Shown here one piece after another: positions 47,157 to 57,739 of a stretch of DNA of 64,000 bases. The stretch covers positions 124,001 through 188,000 of the forward strand of contig CAMYOK010000006.1 in assembly GCA_947259995.1 (NCBI GenBank). The letters are read 5' to 3'. The position numbers and the translations under genes are program-made. The notes beneath the pieces are model-generated. The model searched no databases. It had not been told where the DNA came from and saw only the letters and a program-made list of their open reading frames with translations. Each line of letters starts with the position of its first letter. Position 1 is the stretch's first letter. Origin of the DNA: an uncultured Pseudomonadales bacterium (GTDB lineage: Bacteria > Pseudomonadota > Gammaproteobacteria > Pseudomonadales > Pseudohongiellaceae).

Positions 47157-49583
47157 TCAGTTCCCTAAACGGTAGCGTAATTTAACGACTAATTGGCTGC
47201 CCAGTGGGTTATCCCAGGAATTCTCAAACATCTCATCAAAGCCCAATAAGGCAGTGCGACGGTTATCCCCTTTCGTATACACCACAAAGAGGTCAGACAG
47301 TGGTGCAATCTGCCAACGGTAGCGCAGCTGAAAGTTGAGTTGCGACAAACCAAAGCTGTCTGTTGGCCCTGCAGGTTTAGCAACCTTTAGTAAATCTCGG
47401 TTCTTAGTCAACGCATTAGCCGGTAGATTGTAGAATTCATCCTCTACCGCTTCGATTCCTACCCATTGCAGCGCCATGCTGAGCTGCTGACGCGAGGTCA
47501 AGTAGTACTCCAAACTCGCATCAAAGCGCCATTGATCAGCTTGGAAGGTCGTGAAGTTTTGGTTTTCTTGATGCAGTAACCAACCATCACGATCGTCGTA
47601 GTTAATCTCTGTCGTTAGGGCAATATTGTCGCGGGGCCGCCAAGTGACACCGGCTTCCGCGCCGATACTGTTGCCGCCAACAAATTCACCCGAGGTATTC
47701 ACACCAAAACTATAGCTCACAGGCCGGGCGGTGTTGGTTTGATAACTAAAACTGGAGTTGGTGCGCTCAGACGTGGCAAAAGTACCGTTACCAAAGCTAT
47801 TCTGATCGTCATAGCGCTTCGGGAAGTGTTGCAGCGCGACATTGACCCGATCTAGGTTATTCAGAGTAATAGCGGCGCTAAGCACAGGGATCGCATTGTT
47901 GGTGCGATCGCCTTTGCCGTTCTCTTCATAGCGCAGGAATGGCGTAAAGCGAAAGTTACGCACGATTTCGAGGTCTGATTTCACCCATTCAAAGCGATAC
48001 CAAAGCTCGCGTGAATCGTTGCGCTCCTGAAACCCGAAGTCATTCACGTAGAATTTATCGTCAAGGTAGGTCATTTGAAAATTGTGTTTAATGCCTTGCC
48101 GAGGTGTGTACACCACGTCCGCAAATGCACCGTTGCCATCCCCTAAAATATCGGTCTCAGAGCGAATCAGTTGCCCATCTACATTCCATTTGCCGCCACT
48201 TGTGAGGTAATGGAAATCGACCGCATGCACTTGTGCGTCAGAGTCGGGGTGCTGCACCACCGAACCGATATAGCCCAAACCACGATAGGCGGCACCGACA
48301 CTGTCTTCATAGATCATACGAAACGCGGCAAAGTCCCTTCCGTCCTGAAAGTAGCGATCTCCACCGGCAAGAAACTCACTCTCATCCTCGATCGCGGTGA
48401 TAACACCGTAGCGCACGGCGCCCACCTGCCCTGTGGCCTTAACGGCCCCAAGTAAGTCTGCTGGGCGAATACGCTCGCGAGTCGGCAGGCTCACGCCTGT
48501 AGGAAGCTCTGGAGGCCTTGGGCGCGCACCGATTCGACGAGTGTTCACAATCGAGAGTCGTTTGCCATTACTGCCCGTCGAACGCGGTGTGGTATTAAAG
48601 ACCTCTTGCCCTTCTTGAAAGAACAGCCGTTTTTCAGGGAAAAAGACCTCATTCGCTGTCAGGTTAACCACCACGTTATCCGATTCGGTAGAGCCAAAAT
48701 CAGGATTGGCAGCGGCAGTGAGTTGGAAGTTGCTCGAAGGACGCCAGAACACATCGAAACCGGCTTTGTAGTCCACATCGCTGTCGATCTCATCGAAGGT
48801 AGATGAGGCATAAGGGAAGACACTCCACTGCTGGCGCACATCGACGCCTTCCAGCTCGAGTTTCGGTAAGCTGCTCATGAAGATAGAGCTCGACTCGGGA
48901 ATCGCTGGCCACGCCCAAGTCTGGTTCAAGTAGGCAATCTTACGTTCGGTATAAACCCCTATCTGACGAACGCCATCTTCACGCGGCATCGCCATCTGGC
49001 CCCAAGGCACATAAAACTCGGCACTCCAACCCGTGTCAGTTTGCTGTGTTGCGCCATACCAGGCACCATCCCATTGTGTTGTGTAGTTGCGCTCTGGTAG
49101 CACGGTGCCGTCTGCTTGGTTGTCACCAAGAGCCAGCGTCATCCAATAAGCAAAAAGCCCCTCACCAGAGGTATCGAGCGTAATCGAAACTGAATCGCGA
49201 TCGATATCAATATTGTCGCGCGTGCTAATGCGCTGAACAATACTGTCTGTGGGTTGTTCTAGATCGAAGGAGATGTAAATGCCGCGATCTGTATAGAAGA
49301 TACGCACATCAGTATCGTAAGGGACATTCTCTAGCGTATCAGGGTCGATGACGCGCATCTGATTGATCGGCGCCACTTGCCCCCAGGCACTCTCGTTGAC
49401 AAAACCATCGATCTCGATCGCCGCACTATTGTGCTCTAAACGTTGCAGTGGCAAAGCGACGCCATTATTAAAAGTCAGTTCAACATTAGAACTAGAAGGG
49501 TCTTGAGCAAACGACGGGGCGCAAACGAGGGCACTAGCGACTAGTGCAGGAAAAACAACACGGAAATTCAATCGGGTCACCAT
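47157..49583 (-). CDS. CBM9-like / DUF5916 outer-membrane protein
   Basis: 808 residues. Signal peptide about 1-27 (ending PSFAQDP). The N-terminal 200 residues form a carbohydrate-binding-module-9-like domain (IEIDGFVNESAWGQVAPINQM, VRIFYTDRGIYISFDLEQP, FYVPWGQMAMP). The rest is a DUF5916-type region with alternating beta strands typical of an outer-membrane barrel (NPDFGSTESDNVVVNLTANEVFFPEKRLFFQEG), ending with the aromatic-rich LVVKLRYRLGN. Role unknown; such proteins are common in marine heterotrophs. No strong ribosome site is seen; the ATG is followed by the signal peptide. Confidence 0.85.
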   Translation of the reverse strand: MVTRLNFRVVFPALVASALVCAPSFAQDPSSSNVELTFNNGVALPLQRLEHNSAAIEIDGFVNESAWGQVAPINQMRVIDPDTLENVPYDTDVRIFYTDRGIYISFDLEQPTDSIVQRISTRDNIDIDRDSVSITLDTSGEGLFAYWMTLALGDNQADGTVLPERNYTTQWDGAWYGATQQTDTGWSAEFYVPWGQMAMPREDGVRQIGVYTERKIAYLNQTWAWPAIPESSSIFMSSLPKLELEGVDVRQQWSVFPYASSTFDEIDSDVDYKAGFDVFWRPSSNFQLTAAANPDFGSTESDNVVVNLTANEVFFPEKRLFFQEGQEVFNTTPRSTGSNGKRLSIVNTRRIGARPRPPELPTGVSLPTRERIRPADLLGAVKATGQVGAVRYGVITAIEDESEFLAGGDRYFQDGRDFAAFRMIYEDSVGAAYRGLGYIGSVVQHPDSDAQVHAVDFHYLTSGGKWNVDGQLIRSETDILGDGNGAFADVVYTPRQGIKHNFQMTYLDDKFYVNDFGFQERNDSRELWYRFEWVKSDLEIVRNFRFTPFLRYEENGKGDRTNNAIPVLSAAITLNNLDRVNVALQHFPKRYDDQNSFGNGTFATSERTNSSFSYQTNTARPVSYSFGVNTSGEFVGGNSIGAEAGVTWRPRDNIALTTEINYDDRDGWLLHQENQNFTTFQADQWRFDASLEYYLTSRQQLSMALQWVGIEAVEDEFYNLPANALTKNRDLLKVAKPAGPTDSFGLSQLNFQLRYRWQIAPLSDLFVVYTKGDNRRTALLGFDEMFENSWDNPLGSQLVVKLRYRLGN

Positions 49584-49682
49584 TATTTATTGTGATTTTA
49601 AGGCTATAACTGCCTGAAATGTACGCAAAAAAGACGCGTAGAATAAACGCTGCACCGAAATGAGTCCAGACTTAAGCCATCC

Positions 49683-49720
49683 TATTGATTGAACGACGCC
49701 TTATGGCCGCTCAATCAATA
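49683..49720. other. Hairpin downstream of the VOC gene
   Basis: TATTGATTGA (49683-49692) pairs perfectly with TCAATCAATA (49711-49720), with an internal GCC-TTAT-GGC stem. It lies just past the VOC gene stop (minus strand) and 100 nt upstream of the DUF5916 gene. No U-run; possibly a transcript-end structure or an operator. Confidence 0.45.
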
Positions 49721-49752
49721 CGGTGCCTCATGCTAGAGAATGTTGATTTGCT

Positions 49753-50808
49753 TCACAGTGGCGCGCACTGTTCACCTAAATAACCTCCACCACCACAGTA
49801 GTCCAAATGCTGGAGTTGAATATGAATGCCATCTGGGTCAGAAAAATAAACCTCCGGCGTGCCCCCTTCAGCACCGCCTCTATTGGGCATACGCAAACTC
49901 ACCCAGTGCACTAAGGGCGGCGTATTAGCAGGATCGGTGCGTGGAGTGATGCCAATGCTTTCGAGTTTAGCTTGGATGCCTTCTACGCTGAAATCTTGCA
50001 CACTCAGGCTTACATGGTCGATTCGCGCTGGGCGCGTCGGACGCCCTTCTGCGGCGCCCCCCACATACATTAGAAATTGCTTGCCGTCCCCTACCCCTAC
50101 GGTTGGCATAGTTGGGCCTTGGTAGGACTGATATTCAAGCCCGAATAAATTCAGGTAGAACTGATTGGTATTAGGGGCATGGCTCATGAAGTTGGTGAAG
50201 TGGTTGATATCATCCAAAGCCATAAGGCCACCACTTGCAGGGCTGACACTGTCACATTGGCCGTTAGGATTGCCACAATAAGCAGGTGCACAGAGTTGTA
50301 GATTAAGGCCCTCGGAGTCGGCAAAGGCAATGACTTGGTCGTTGACCTGCCAAAACTGCATGGCACGCTCTAGCGGATTGTTTTGTGTTGCTGCCGCAGG
50401 GTTCTCACGAAACCCGTTGGCGCGTAACTGCGCAGAAATATCAGCGGCGTTGAAGTTACGCACGCTCAAACCAATATGGGTTATGCCAGGTTGCTCACCA
50501 GCTTGTGTGGGGCGTAGCGACAAGAATCGTGGGCCGTCACCTATTTGTAAACAAACCGTATCACCGACTCGTGCCTGTACAGGCATGCCGAATACTTGTT
50601 GATAGAAAGCCACCGATCGCGCCACATCGCTAACGCGTAAGCCAAATGTATGGAGCTTTTGTACGTCGATAGCAGTGTTAGCACTTTGCGCAAACACCGC
50701 AGACGAGAATGGAGTGAGGCTCGCAAATTGCAGCAGTTTGCGACGCATTGGGCTTACGGCCCGTCGCGCACTGGCCTTCTTAGACGTGTAATCTTCTCGA
50801 GTTTTCAT
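49753..50808 (-). CDS. Exported two-domain VOC (glyoxalase/dioxygenase-fold) protein
   Basis: 351 residues from the ATG at 50808 (GGAG 9 nt upstream); an in-frame extension to 50886 lacks support. The N-terminus has a Tat-like leader (twin arginine in PMRRKLLQFASL, then hydrophobic, ending SSAVFAQS). Two vicinal-oxygen-chelate modules follow: LHTFGLRVSDVARSVAFYQQVFGM with ITHIGLSVRNF, and INHFTNFMSHAPNTNQFYLNLFGL with IDHVSLSVQDF. In both modules the usual glutamate metal ligand after the DPDG-like turn is glutamine (NLQLC, IHIQL). Function unknown. Divergent from the amidohydrolase gene. Confidence 0.82.
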   Translation of the reverse strand: MKTREDYTSKKASARRAVSPMRRKLLQFASLTPFSSAVFAQSANTAIDVQKLHTFGLRVSDVARSVAFYQQVFGMPVQARVGDTVCLQIGDGPRFLSLRPTQAGEQPGITHIGLSVRNFNAADISAQLRANGFRENPAAATQNNPLERAMQFWQVNDQVIAFADSEGLNLQLCAPAYCGNPNGQCDSVSPASGGLMALDDINHFTNFMSHAPNTNQFYLNLFGLEYQSYQGPTMPTVGVGDGKQFLMYVGGAAEGRPTRPARIDHVSLSVQDFSVEGIQAKLESIGITPRTDPANTPPLVHWVSLRMPNRGGAEGGTPEVYFSDPDGIHIQLQHLDYCGGGGYLGEQCAPL

Positions 50809-50947
50809 TATTATCTCCGCTACTTTTAAAACAAAAATGGCCCTGAAGCATTGGAGTTGGACTATAACGTGCGCAAGCGATTTCACAAAATGAATCCTTG
50901 TTAACAGTCGCCACCCCCTCTGCTACCTACCTCGGAAACGTCACCTT

Positions 50948-52621
50948 ATGTTTACCTACCCTCTAAAACACCTCAGTTTGTTCCTTGGCACTTTTGCTCT
51001 GGTGAGCGCTGTGTCGCTTGCCAATGCGCAAACGACACTGATCAGCGATGTCCAAGGCTATACGATCACTGAAGACCATCAAATGCTAGCATTTAGTGCA
51101 CTGCAGTTTACTGATGGCAAAGTCGATCGAGTCTATCGTGCCGGTGAAGCTTTACCTGAAGGTTCAGACATTATTCGTATCGATGGCAACGGCCAAACAT
51201 TGCTACCAGGCTTAATCGACGCTCATGGGCATGTGCTGAGCTATGGTTTAAGTCTATTGCGAGTGGACCTTACCGGCACCCAGTCAGAAGAAGAAGCCGT
51301 TGCTCGCATTCGCGAATTCAGAGAACAGAATGGCAATCTAGAGTGGATTCAAGGCCGTGGCTGGAATCAGGTTCTTTGGGCCAGCAATGAGTTCCCTAGT
51401 GCCGCGACTCTCGATGAGTATTTCGCAGATACGCCGGTTTGGCTTAGTCGTGTGGATGGCCACGCAGGCTGGGCAAACAGTGCCGCTATGAACCTTGCGG
51501 GTGTCAATGCCGCGACGCAAGACCCTGACGGCGGGCAGATCATTCGCGACGCCGAAGGCCGACCCACTGGCACTTTTGTGGACAATGCGATGGATCTAAT
51601 TACCGCGAACATCCCGCCGTTGAGCATAGAAGAACAAGCCTTCGCTCTGCGCCGTTCCATGCAATCATTAGCCGCACAAGGTTTGACCAGTGTGCACGAT
51701 GCCGGTATCTCAGCGAGCACCTTGCAAGCCTATCAAATGTTATTAGACGAGGGCCCCTTGCCTATTCGTGTCAATGCGATGTTGGGTGCGGGAGATCCGC
51801 AATTGCCCGCGCTGCTTGCAGCCGGACATATTGCTAGCGAAGATGGCACCTTTACCGTCAACAGCATCAAAATTTCTGCCGATGGTGCCTTAGGAAGTCG
51901 TGGCGCGGCATTGATTGAAGACTATAGCGATCTGCCAGGCCATCGCGGTTTATTATTGCTCGAGCCAGCGCGTCTGCACGAGATCATGAAAATGGCGATG
52001 GAAGCAAACTTCCAAGTCAATATCCACGCCATTGGAGACAATGCGAATAAGATCGTATTGGATAATTTCTCGGTTCTGATTCCACAGACCGATACGCGAG
52101 ATCTGCGCCATCGCATCGAACATGCCCAAATATTGCGTTACGAAGATATCTTGCGTTTTTCCCAGCTAGGGGTGATTCCCTCCATGCAGGCGACTCACGC
52201 CACCAGTGACAAAAACATGGCGCAAGACCGGATCGGTGAGATTCGCATTCAAGGCGCCTATGCCTGGCGAAAACTGCTTGATGCTGGAGCTATTATCGCC
52301 AACGGTTCGGATTTTCCAGTGGAATCCCCGAATCCATTCTTCGGCTTACACGCAGCGATCACTCGCCAAGACCATGACAATATTCCAGAGGGTGGTTGGT
52401 TTCCTGAAGAGAAGATGACGGCGACAGAGGCCTTCGCCAGTTTCACGGTCGATGCCGCGTATGCAGGCCATCAAGAGAATGAACTTGGAACTTTGACACC
52501 GGGCAAAGCGGCTGACTTCATTCTTGTGGAGCAAGATATTTTTGCCGAAGCGCCGGCAGAGATTTGGCGTGCAACGGTGACTGAGACTTGGGTCAACGGG
52601 ACGCAAGTCAACGCCAACTAA
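50948..52621 (+). CDS. Exported amidohydrolase (YtcJ-like, amidohydrolase 3 family)
   Basis: 557 residues with a signal peptide (about 1-28, ending SLANAQT). Metal-site motifs: DAHGHVLSYG near the N-terminus, KISADGALGSRGAAL, NIHAIGDNAN, HRIEHAQILR and GSDFPVESPNPFFGLHAAITR. The C-terminal GTLTPGKAADFILVEQDIF is typical of the family. Probably hydrolyses an amide or similar bond outside the cytoplasm; the substrate cannot be told. Possibly linked to the divergent VOC gene through the shared 139-nt control region. Confidence 0.88.
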   Translation: MFTYPLKHLSLFLGTFALVSAVSLANAQTTLISDVQGYTITEDHQMLAFSALQFTDGKVDRVYRAGEALPEGSDIIRIDGNGQTLLPGLIDAHGHVLSYGLSLLRVDLTGTQSEEEAVARIREFREQNGNLEWIQGRGWNQVLWASNEFPSAATLDEYFADTPVWLSRVDGHAGWANSAAMNLAGVNAATQDPDGGQIIRDAEGRPTGTFVDNAMDLITANIPPLSIEEQAFALRRSMQSLAAQGLTSVHDAGISASTLQAYQMLLDEGPLPIRVNAMLGAGDPQLPALLAAGHIASEDGTFTVNSIKISADGALGSRGAALIEDYSDLPGHRGLLLLEPARLHEIMKMAMEANFQVNIHAIGDNANKIVLDNFSVLIPQTDTRDLRHRIEHAQILRYEDILRFSQLGVIPSMQATHATSDKNMAQDRIGEIRIQGAYAWRKLLDAGAIIANGSDFPVESPNPFFGLHAAITRQDHDNIPEGGWFPEEKMTATEAFASFTVDAAYAGHQENELGTLTPGKAADFILVEQDIFAEAPAEIWRATVTETWVNGTQVNAN

Positions 52622-52628
52622 ACCACTA

Positions 52629-52658
52629 CATAGCCAGAGGAATCAACCTCTGGCTATG
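52629..52658. terminator. Hairpin between convergent amidohydrolase and AGCS genes
   Basis: CATAGCCAGAGG (52629-52640) pairs perfectly with CCTCTGGCTATG (52647-52658) over 6 nt. It sits in the 44-nt gap between two stop codons. U-runs are poor on both strands, so it is called a terminator mainly from position. Confidence 0.6.
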
Positions 52659-52665
52659 CCCGAAC

Positions 52666-54315
52666 TTATTCTTTCGAATAGCCATTGAGCAGTTGCCGCA
52701 TCTCTTTGCGTAGCAAGACGATGCCGAACAAGTTTGGCAGAGTCATCACCACTACGGAGACAGCGGCAAAGTTCCAAACGATTGTGGTGTCGGTGAATGA
52801 GGCCACGAAAAACGCAATGCAATACACGATTCGATAAGGCATCACTAATTTAGGGCCAAACAAATAGGTGATTGCCCTATCGCCATAGTAAGACCATGCG
52901 ATGGCCGTAGAGAATGCAAATAAGACGAGTGCTATCGAAACGATGTACTGCCCCGCCGAGCCAAACAGGCCTTGATTAAACGCGATCGATGTCAGTGCGG
53001 CGGAATGCACCAAAGACTTACCAGTGAGCTCGACGTCTTGGGTATTGAGCACACCGTTTTGTACTTCAAGCACCCCTGTGAATGGCTCGCCCCCAAGACT
53101 GTATCGAACGTCTTCGGCAATTGAGCGAGCATGCATAACCGTGAAGTCCTGCATATTTTGCGCCTGACCGGCATCGATGCTAAGCGTTCCGGTGTAGGCA
53201 TTAATCGCCTCGTTGTCATTCAATGCAAGGTATTGGTAGAGACGTTCACGCCCGGCATCATCTTGGTCACTCACTACGCCTTGCAAGTACATCAGGTCAG
53301 CGCCTTGAAAACGGTTCTCGTACTTTTCAGTCCACGCACCAGAGGAAAGAATCACTAAACCGGTAATAGTACAGATCACAATAGTATCGATGAACGGTTC
53401 TAGTAAAGACACCATCCCTTCAGAGACAGGGTCTTCACAGCGTGCCGAAGCATGCGCGATAGGCGCAGACCCCTGCCCCGCTTCGTTAGAGAATAAGCCC
53501 CTATTCACACCTCGGTTAAAGGCGTACGCAAAGGTCGCTCCAAGGAATCCGCCAACGGCGGCGGACCCGGTAAAGGCATCGCTGAACACAGAAATAAACG
53601 AAGGAATGACATTGCCAATATTAGGAATAATAACGGCGGCCGCCCCTATTAAATACACAACTGCCATGCTGGGAACTAATGTCGAGGAGACCATGGAGAT
53701 TCGATGAATACCGCCGACGATAACCAAGCCTAGCAATATACTCAGTACAGCCCCTGTGGCGATTGGTGCAACGCCGAAGCTGGTCTCAACACTAACCGCA
53801 ATATTATTGATCTGCGGAAGATTGCCCGTTCCGAATGAGCTAATGACGGTGGCCACGGCAAAAAAGATGGCCAACCAGCGCATATTGAGCCGGTTCTCCA
53901 TGTAGTACATAGGGCCACCAGCAACGGTGCCATCTTTTGTGACCTGTCGATATTTGTGCGAAAGCGTGACCTCCACGAGCTTGGTTGCCATCCCAAAAAA
54001 CGCGGTCATCCACATCCAAAACAATGCGGCAGGGCCCCCAAGGAAGATCGCCAACCCCACGCCGCCGATATTACCTGTGCCGACAGTGCCTGACAGTGCT
54101 GTGCTCAAAGCCTGAAAATGCGAGGTTTCCCCCAATTCATTTTTTTCGGATTTCTTACCCTTAAGGACTTTCCACGCATGGCTAAAAAAGCGTAATTGCG
54201 GAAACCCTAAATAGGCAGTAAAGAAGAAACCCACCCCAAGCAATACAAAAGGAAACCAAGGCGAGGAGCCTAATAAACCATCAATCGTCAGTAGAAAAGC
54301 ATTAAAACTGTCCAC
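52666..54315 (-). CDS. AGCS family sodium:alanine/glycine symporter
   Basis: 549 residues, longer than typical AGCS members (about 450-480). The family core is clear: [52 protein letters not shown] and [19 protein letters not shown], with about ten membrane helices. An extra hydrophilic segment at about residues 328-436 interrupts the usual short loop before the [10 protein letters not shown] segment. The start is GTG with GGAG 8 nt upstream. It is 27 nt after gcvP on the same strand, so it probably belongs to the gcv operon and imports glycine or alanine. Confidence 0.9.
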   Translation of the reverse strand: MDSFNAFLLTIDGLLGSSPWFPFVLLGVGFFFTAYLGFPQLRFFSHAWKVLKGKKSEKNELGETSHFQALSTALSGTVGTGNIGGVGLAIFLGGPAALFWMWMTAFFGMATKLVEVTLSHKYRQVTKDGTVAGGPMYYMENRLNMRWLAIFFAVATVISSFGTGNLPQINNIAVSVETSFGVAPIATGAVLSILLGLVIVGGIHRISMVSSTLVPSMAVVYLIGAAAVIIPNIGNVIPSFISVFSDAFTGSAAVGGFLGATFAYAFNRGVNRGLFSNEAGQGSAPIAHASARCEDPVSEGMVSLLEPFIDTIVICTITGLVILSSGAWTEKYENRFQGADLMYLQGVVSDQDDAGRERLYQYLALNDNEAINAYTGTLSIDAGQAQNMQDFTVMHARSIAEDVRYSLGGEPFTGVLEVQNGVLNTQDVELTGKSLVHSAALTSIAFNQGLFGSAGQYIVSIALVLFAFSTAIAWSYYGDRAITYLFGPKLVMPYRIVYCIAFFVASFTDTTIVWNFAAVSVVVMTLPNLFGIVLLRKEMRQLLNGYSKE

Positions 54316-54342
54316 GTCTAACTCCTAATATTTTTTTTAGCA

Positions 54343-57285
54343 TTATGCATAATCTTCCAAAGGTGGACACGAACATATCAGATTGCGGTCCCCATAGACA
54401 TTATCGACTCGATTTACCGTGGGCCAATATTTCGCCTCTTGTAGCCACGGAGCAGGGAAAACAGCGACCTGCTTTGAATAGGGCCTTTGCCATTGCTCAT
54501 CTACCAAGTCGGCCAGCGTATGCGGGGCGTTCTTGAGTGGACTCGCGATTGCATCTAGTCCCCCCGAACTCACCTGCTCGATCTCCTCGTGGATGGACAG
54601 CATAGCGTTAATAAAGCGATCAATCTCCTCTTTCGACTCACTCTCTGTAGGCTCGATCATCAAAGTACCGGCCACAGGAAACGACATTGTTGGCGCATGA
54701 TAACCATAATCCATCAGGCGTTTCGCGAGATCTTCTTCAGAAATGCCCGTTGCCGCTTTAATATTACGAATATCGATAATGCACTCGTGCGCCACCATGC
54801 CATTCCTACCTCGGTACAATACTTGGTACGCGCAAGAGAGTTTCTTCGCTATATAGTTCGCGTTCAAAATCGCCACTTGTGTTGCTTCTAGCAGACCCTG
54901 CGGCCCCATCATCGCTATATACATCCACGAGATAGGCAGAATACTAGCACTTCCCCAAGGGGCAGCAGAGACCGCCGAATTACCTTCCAGCTCAGGTGAC
55001 ATCTTCACTATTGCGTGCCCCGGCAAGTAAGGGGCTAGATGCGCTTTAACACCGATTGGGCCCATTCCAGGGCCACCCCCACCATGAGGAATACAAAAGG
55101 TCTTATGCAAATTGACGTGGGAAACATCGGCACCAATATCGCCAGGTCGGGCAACCCCCACCATGGCATTGAGATTCGCGCCATCCAAGTACACCTGGCC
55201 GCCGCACTCATGCACAATTTCACACACGCGCCGTACCCCTTCTTCAAACACGCCATGTGTCGAAGGATAGGTAATCATTAACGCCGCCAAGTTATCTTTG
55301 TGTAACTGCGCCTTAGCCTCGAGATCGGTTTGATCGATATTACCGTTCTCGTCACAGGCAACTACCACTACCTTCATGCCGATCATCAAAGCGCTGGCTG
55401 GGTTAGTCCCGTGCGCAGATGAAGGAATCAAGCAAATATTGCGATGCCCCTGCCCAATGCCCTCTAGATAATTACGAATAGCTAACAGGCCAGCGTACTC
55501 GCCTTGGGCACCAGAGTTTGGCTGCATGCTCACCGCGTCGTATCCGGTGATTTCAATCAGCATCTTTTCTAGGTCTTCTATCAAGGTTTTATACCCTAAG
55601 TTCTGCTCGGCAGGAGCAAAGGGATGCGGGTCGCTGATCTGTGACCACGTTAGGGGAACCATCTCGGCGCTCGCGTTCAATTTCATGGTGCAAGAACCAA
55701 GCGGAATCATCGACTGACACAAGGAAATATCTTTGTTCTCGAGCCGCTTTAGTAAGCGCAGCATTTCAGTTTCGCTATGATAGCGATTGAAGTGCGGGTG
55801 CGTGAGAAAATCCGATTGTCGCTCTAGGCTCTGCGCAAATCCCATGCCTCCCTCTGCCATCGATAGGGCATCTAAGTTGTCGATATCTAGCGTTTCACCT
55901 TGCTCACCAAGCAATACTTTACTTAACAATGCAAGGTCAGCCACGCTGGTCGACTCATCCAAGCTAACGCCTATTTGAAGAGTATCGATGTGCAAGCGAA
56001 AATTGACAGCATATTCTTTGCTGCGCTGTAGCACTGCATCGAAATCGTCAGCATCAAATTGCATCGTAAAGGTATCGAAAAAGGAGTCATTGAGAATATT
56101 CAAGCCATTGTACATGCAGTGCTTTACAAGTATCTGAGTCATTCTATGCACCCGTCTTGCAATGCTCCGCAAACCTTTTGGTCCATGATACATGGCATAA
56201 AGTGCAGAAATATTGGCAAGGAGTACTTGCGCCGTACAGATATTACTATTGGCTTTATCGCGGCGAATATGTTGTTCGCGGGTTTGCATTGCCATGCGCA
56301 ATGAACGTTTGCCACGGGCATCTTTAGTCACGCCAATAATGCGGCCTGGCACAGCACGTTTGTACTCATCTTTGGTTGCAAAATACGCCGCATGTGGCCC
56401 ACCAAACCCAATTGGCACGCCAAAGCGTTGACAGCTGCCCACCACAACATCGGCGCCCATCTCACCTGGTGTTTTAAGTACCGTTAAGGCCAGCAAATCT
56501 GCAGCGAAGATGGCAATCGCCTTTTGTTCATGCAGTGTCTCGATGATATTAGAGAAATCTCTGACATCCCCAGTGCTATCGGGGTATTGAAAGATTGCGC
56601 CAAACACGTCGAGATCAGCTAGTTGTTCGATTGCGCCAATGTGCAGTTCATAATCGAAACAACGCGCCCGTGTTTTCAAGACATCGATGGTTTGCGGAAA
56701 ACAATTCTCATCGACAAAAAAAAGCTTGGACTGTTTGTTCTTCGAAACGCGTTTGGCTAGAGCCATGGCCTCTGCTGCCGCTGTGGCTTCGTCAAGCAGA
56801 GAAGCGTTGGCCAACTCCATAGAGGTCAGGTCGAGCACCATTTGTTGAAAATTAAGCAGGCACTCAAGTCGGCCTTGTGAGATTTCTGCTTGGTACGGTG
56901 TATAAGCGGTATACCAGCCCGGGTTTTCGAGTACATTGCGAAGAATCACATTGGGGGTATGAGTTTGATAATAACCAAGGCCGATAAAGGATCTTACGTT
57001 TTTGTTCTGATCCATGATGCCGCGTAGTTTTTCTAGCGCCCGCACTTCAGTTAATGCAGGCGCTAAGGCTAGCGGCGCATCGTGCAAGATCGACGCGGGG
57101 ACTGTCGCTGCAATCAATTTTTGCAGAGTTTTCTTTCCAAGAAAGTCCAACATTTCGTCAATGTCGCAAGGGTTAGGACCAATGTGTCTTCGCGAGAATA
57201 GTTCACTGCGCTGCAGCGCCGTTAAGGACTCAGCCGAAAAAGTGACAGCACTATTGTTTGAGCCAGGAGTGTGTATTGAGTTCAT
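54343..57285 (-). CDS. gcvP: Glycine dehydrogenase (decarboxylating), P protein
   Basis: PLP enzyme that decarboxylates glycine and passes aminomethyl to GcvH. The 980-residue single-chain form is a homolog of E. coli GcvP (957). It begins with [20 protein letters not shown]; the PLP lysine lies in [20 protein letters not shown], and the glycine-rich loop and [13 protein letters not shown] are present. GAAGGTG precedes the ATG. It follows gcvH by 40 nt. Confidence 0.98.
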   Translation of the reverse strand: MNSIHTPGSNNSAVTFSAESLTALQRSELFSRRHIGPNPCDIDEMLDFLGKKTLQKLIAATVPASILHDAPLALAPALTEVRALEKLRGIMDQNKNVRSFIGLGYYQTHTPNVILRNVLENPGWYTAYTPYQAEISQGRLECLLNFQQMVLDLTSMELANASLLDEATAAAEAMALAKRVSKNKQSKLFFVDENCFPQTIDVLKTRARCFDYELHIGAIEQLADLDVFGAIFQYPDSTGDVRDFSNIIETLHEQKAIAIFAADLLALTVLKTPGEMGADVVVGSCQRFGVPIGFGGPHAAYFATKDEYKRAVPGRIIGVTKDARGKRSLRMAMQTREQHIRRDKANSNICTAQVLLANISALYAMYHGPKGLRSIARRVHRMTQILVKHCMYNGLNILNDSFFDTFTMQFDADDFDAVLQRSKEYAVNFRLHIDTLQIGVSLDESTSVADLALLSKVLLGEQGETLDIDNLDALSMAEGGMGFAQSLERQSDFLTHPHFNRYHSETEMLRLLKRLENKDISLCQSMIPLGSCTMKLNASAEMVPLTWSQISDPHPFAPAEQNLGYKTLIEDLEKMLIEITGYDAVSMQPNSGAQGEYAGLLAIRNYLEGIGQGHRNICLIPSSAHGTNPASALMIGMKVVVVACDENGNIDQTDLEAKAQLHKDNLAALMITYPSTHGVFEEGVRRVCEIVHECGGQVYLDGANLNAMVGVARPGDIGADVSHVNLHKTFCIPHGGGGPGMGPIGVKAHLAPYLPGHAIVKMSPELEGNSAVSAAPWGSASILPISWMYIAMMGPQGLLEATQVAILNANYIAKKLSCAYQVLYRGRNGMVAHECIIDIRNIKAATGISEEDLAKRLMDYGYHAPTMSFPVAGTLMIEPTESESKEEIDRFINAMLSIHEEIEQVSSGGLDAIASPLKNAPHTLADLVDEQWQRPYSKQVAVFPAPWLQEAKYWPTVNRVDNVYGDRNLICSCPPLEDYA

Positions 57286-57325
57286 TAATCACCTTCATGA
57301 AAGATTTTTCTTGGCGCGATGAACG

Positions 57326-57706
57326 CTATTTGTAGAGGTCTTGATACTGGCCAAAATCAAGAAGTTCCTCCAATTGGGCTGCATCACTAATGCTCATTTT
57401 GAACAACCAACCTCCTTCGTATGGTGACTCATTGAGAATTTCCGGTGTGTCTCCTAGGTCTGGATTGACTTCCAATACTTCTCCAGTTAGCGGGCTATAG
57501 ATATCTGAAGCGGCCTTTACCGACTCGACGATTGCAACCGACTCATTTGCTTTTACCTCACTTCCAAGCTCCGGTAATTCCGCATAAACAATGTCTCCTA
57601 GCGCCGACTGAGCGAAATCACTAATCCCTATCGTGGCCGTGTTGTCGTCATTGACACAAACCCATTCGTGACTACGTGTAAATCTATATTGATCAACTTC
57701 CGACAT
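57326..57706 (-). CDS. gcvH: Glycine cleavage system H protein
   Basis: 126-residue lipoyl carrier. The lipoylated lysine is Lys64 in VAIVESVKAASDIYSPLTGEV. N-terminal RFTRSHEWV and C-terminal ESPYEGGWLFKM are family signatures. It needs E3, probably the lpdA in the TCA operon. GAGGG lies 7 nt before the ATG. Confidence 0.98.
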   Translation of the reverse strand: MSEVDQYRFTRSHEWVCVNDDNTATIGISDFAQSALGDIVYAELPELGSEVKANESVAIVESVKAASDIYSPLTGEVLEVNPDLGDTPEILNESPYEGGWLFKMSISDAAQLEELLDFGQYQDLYK

Positions 57707-57739
57707 GAAAAAACCCTCAATTATGCGACACTTTATTGA

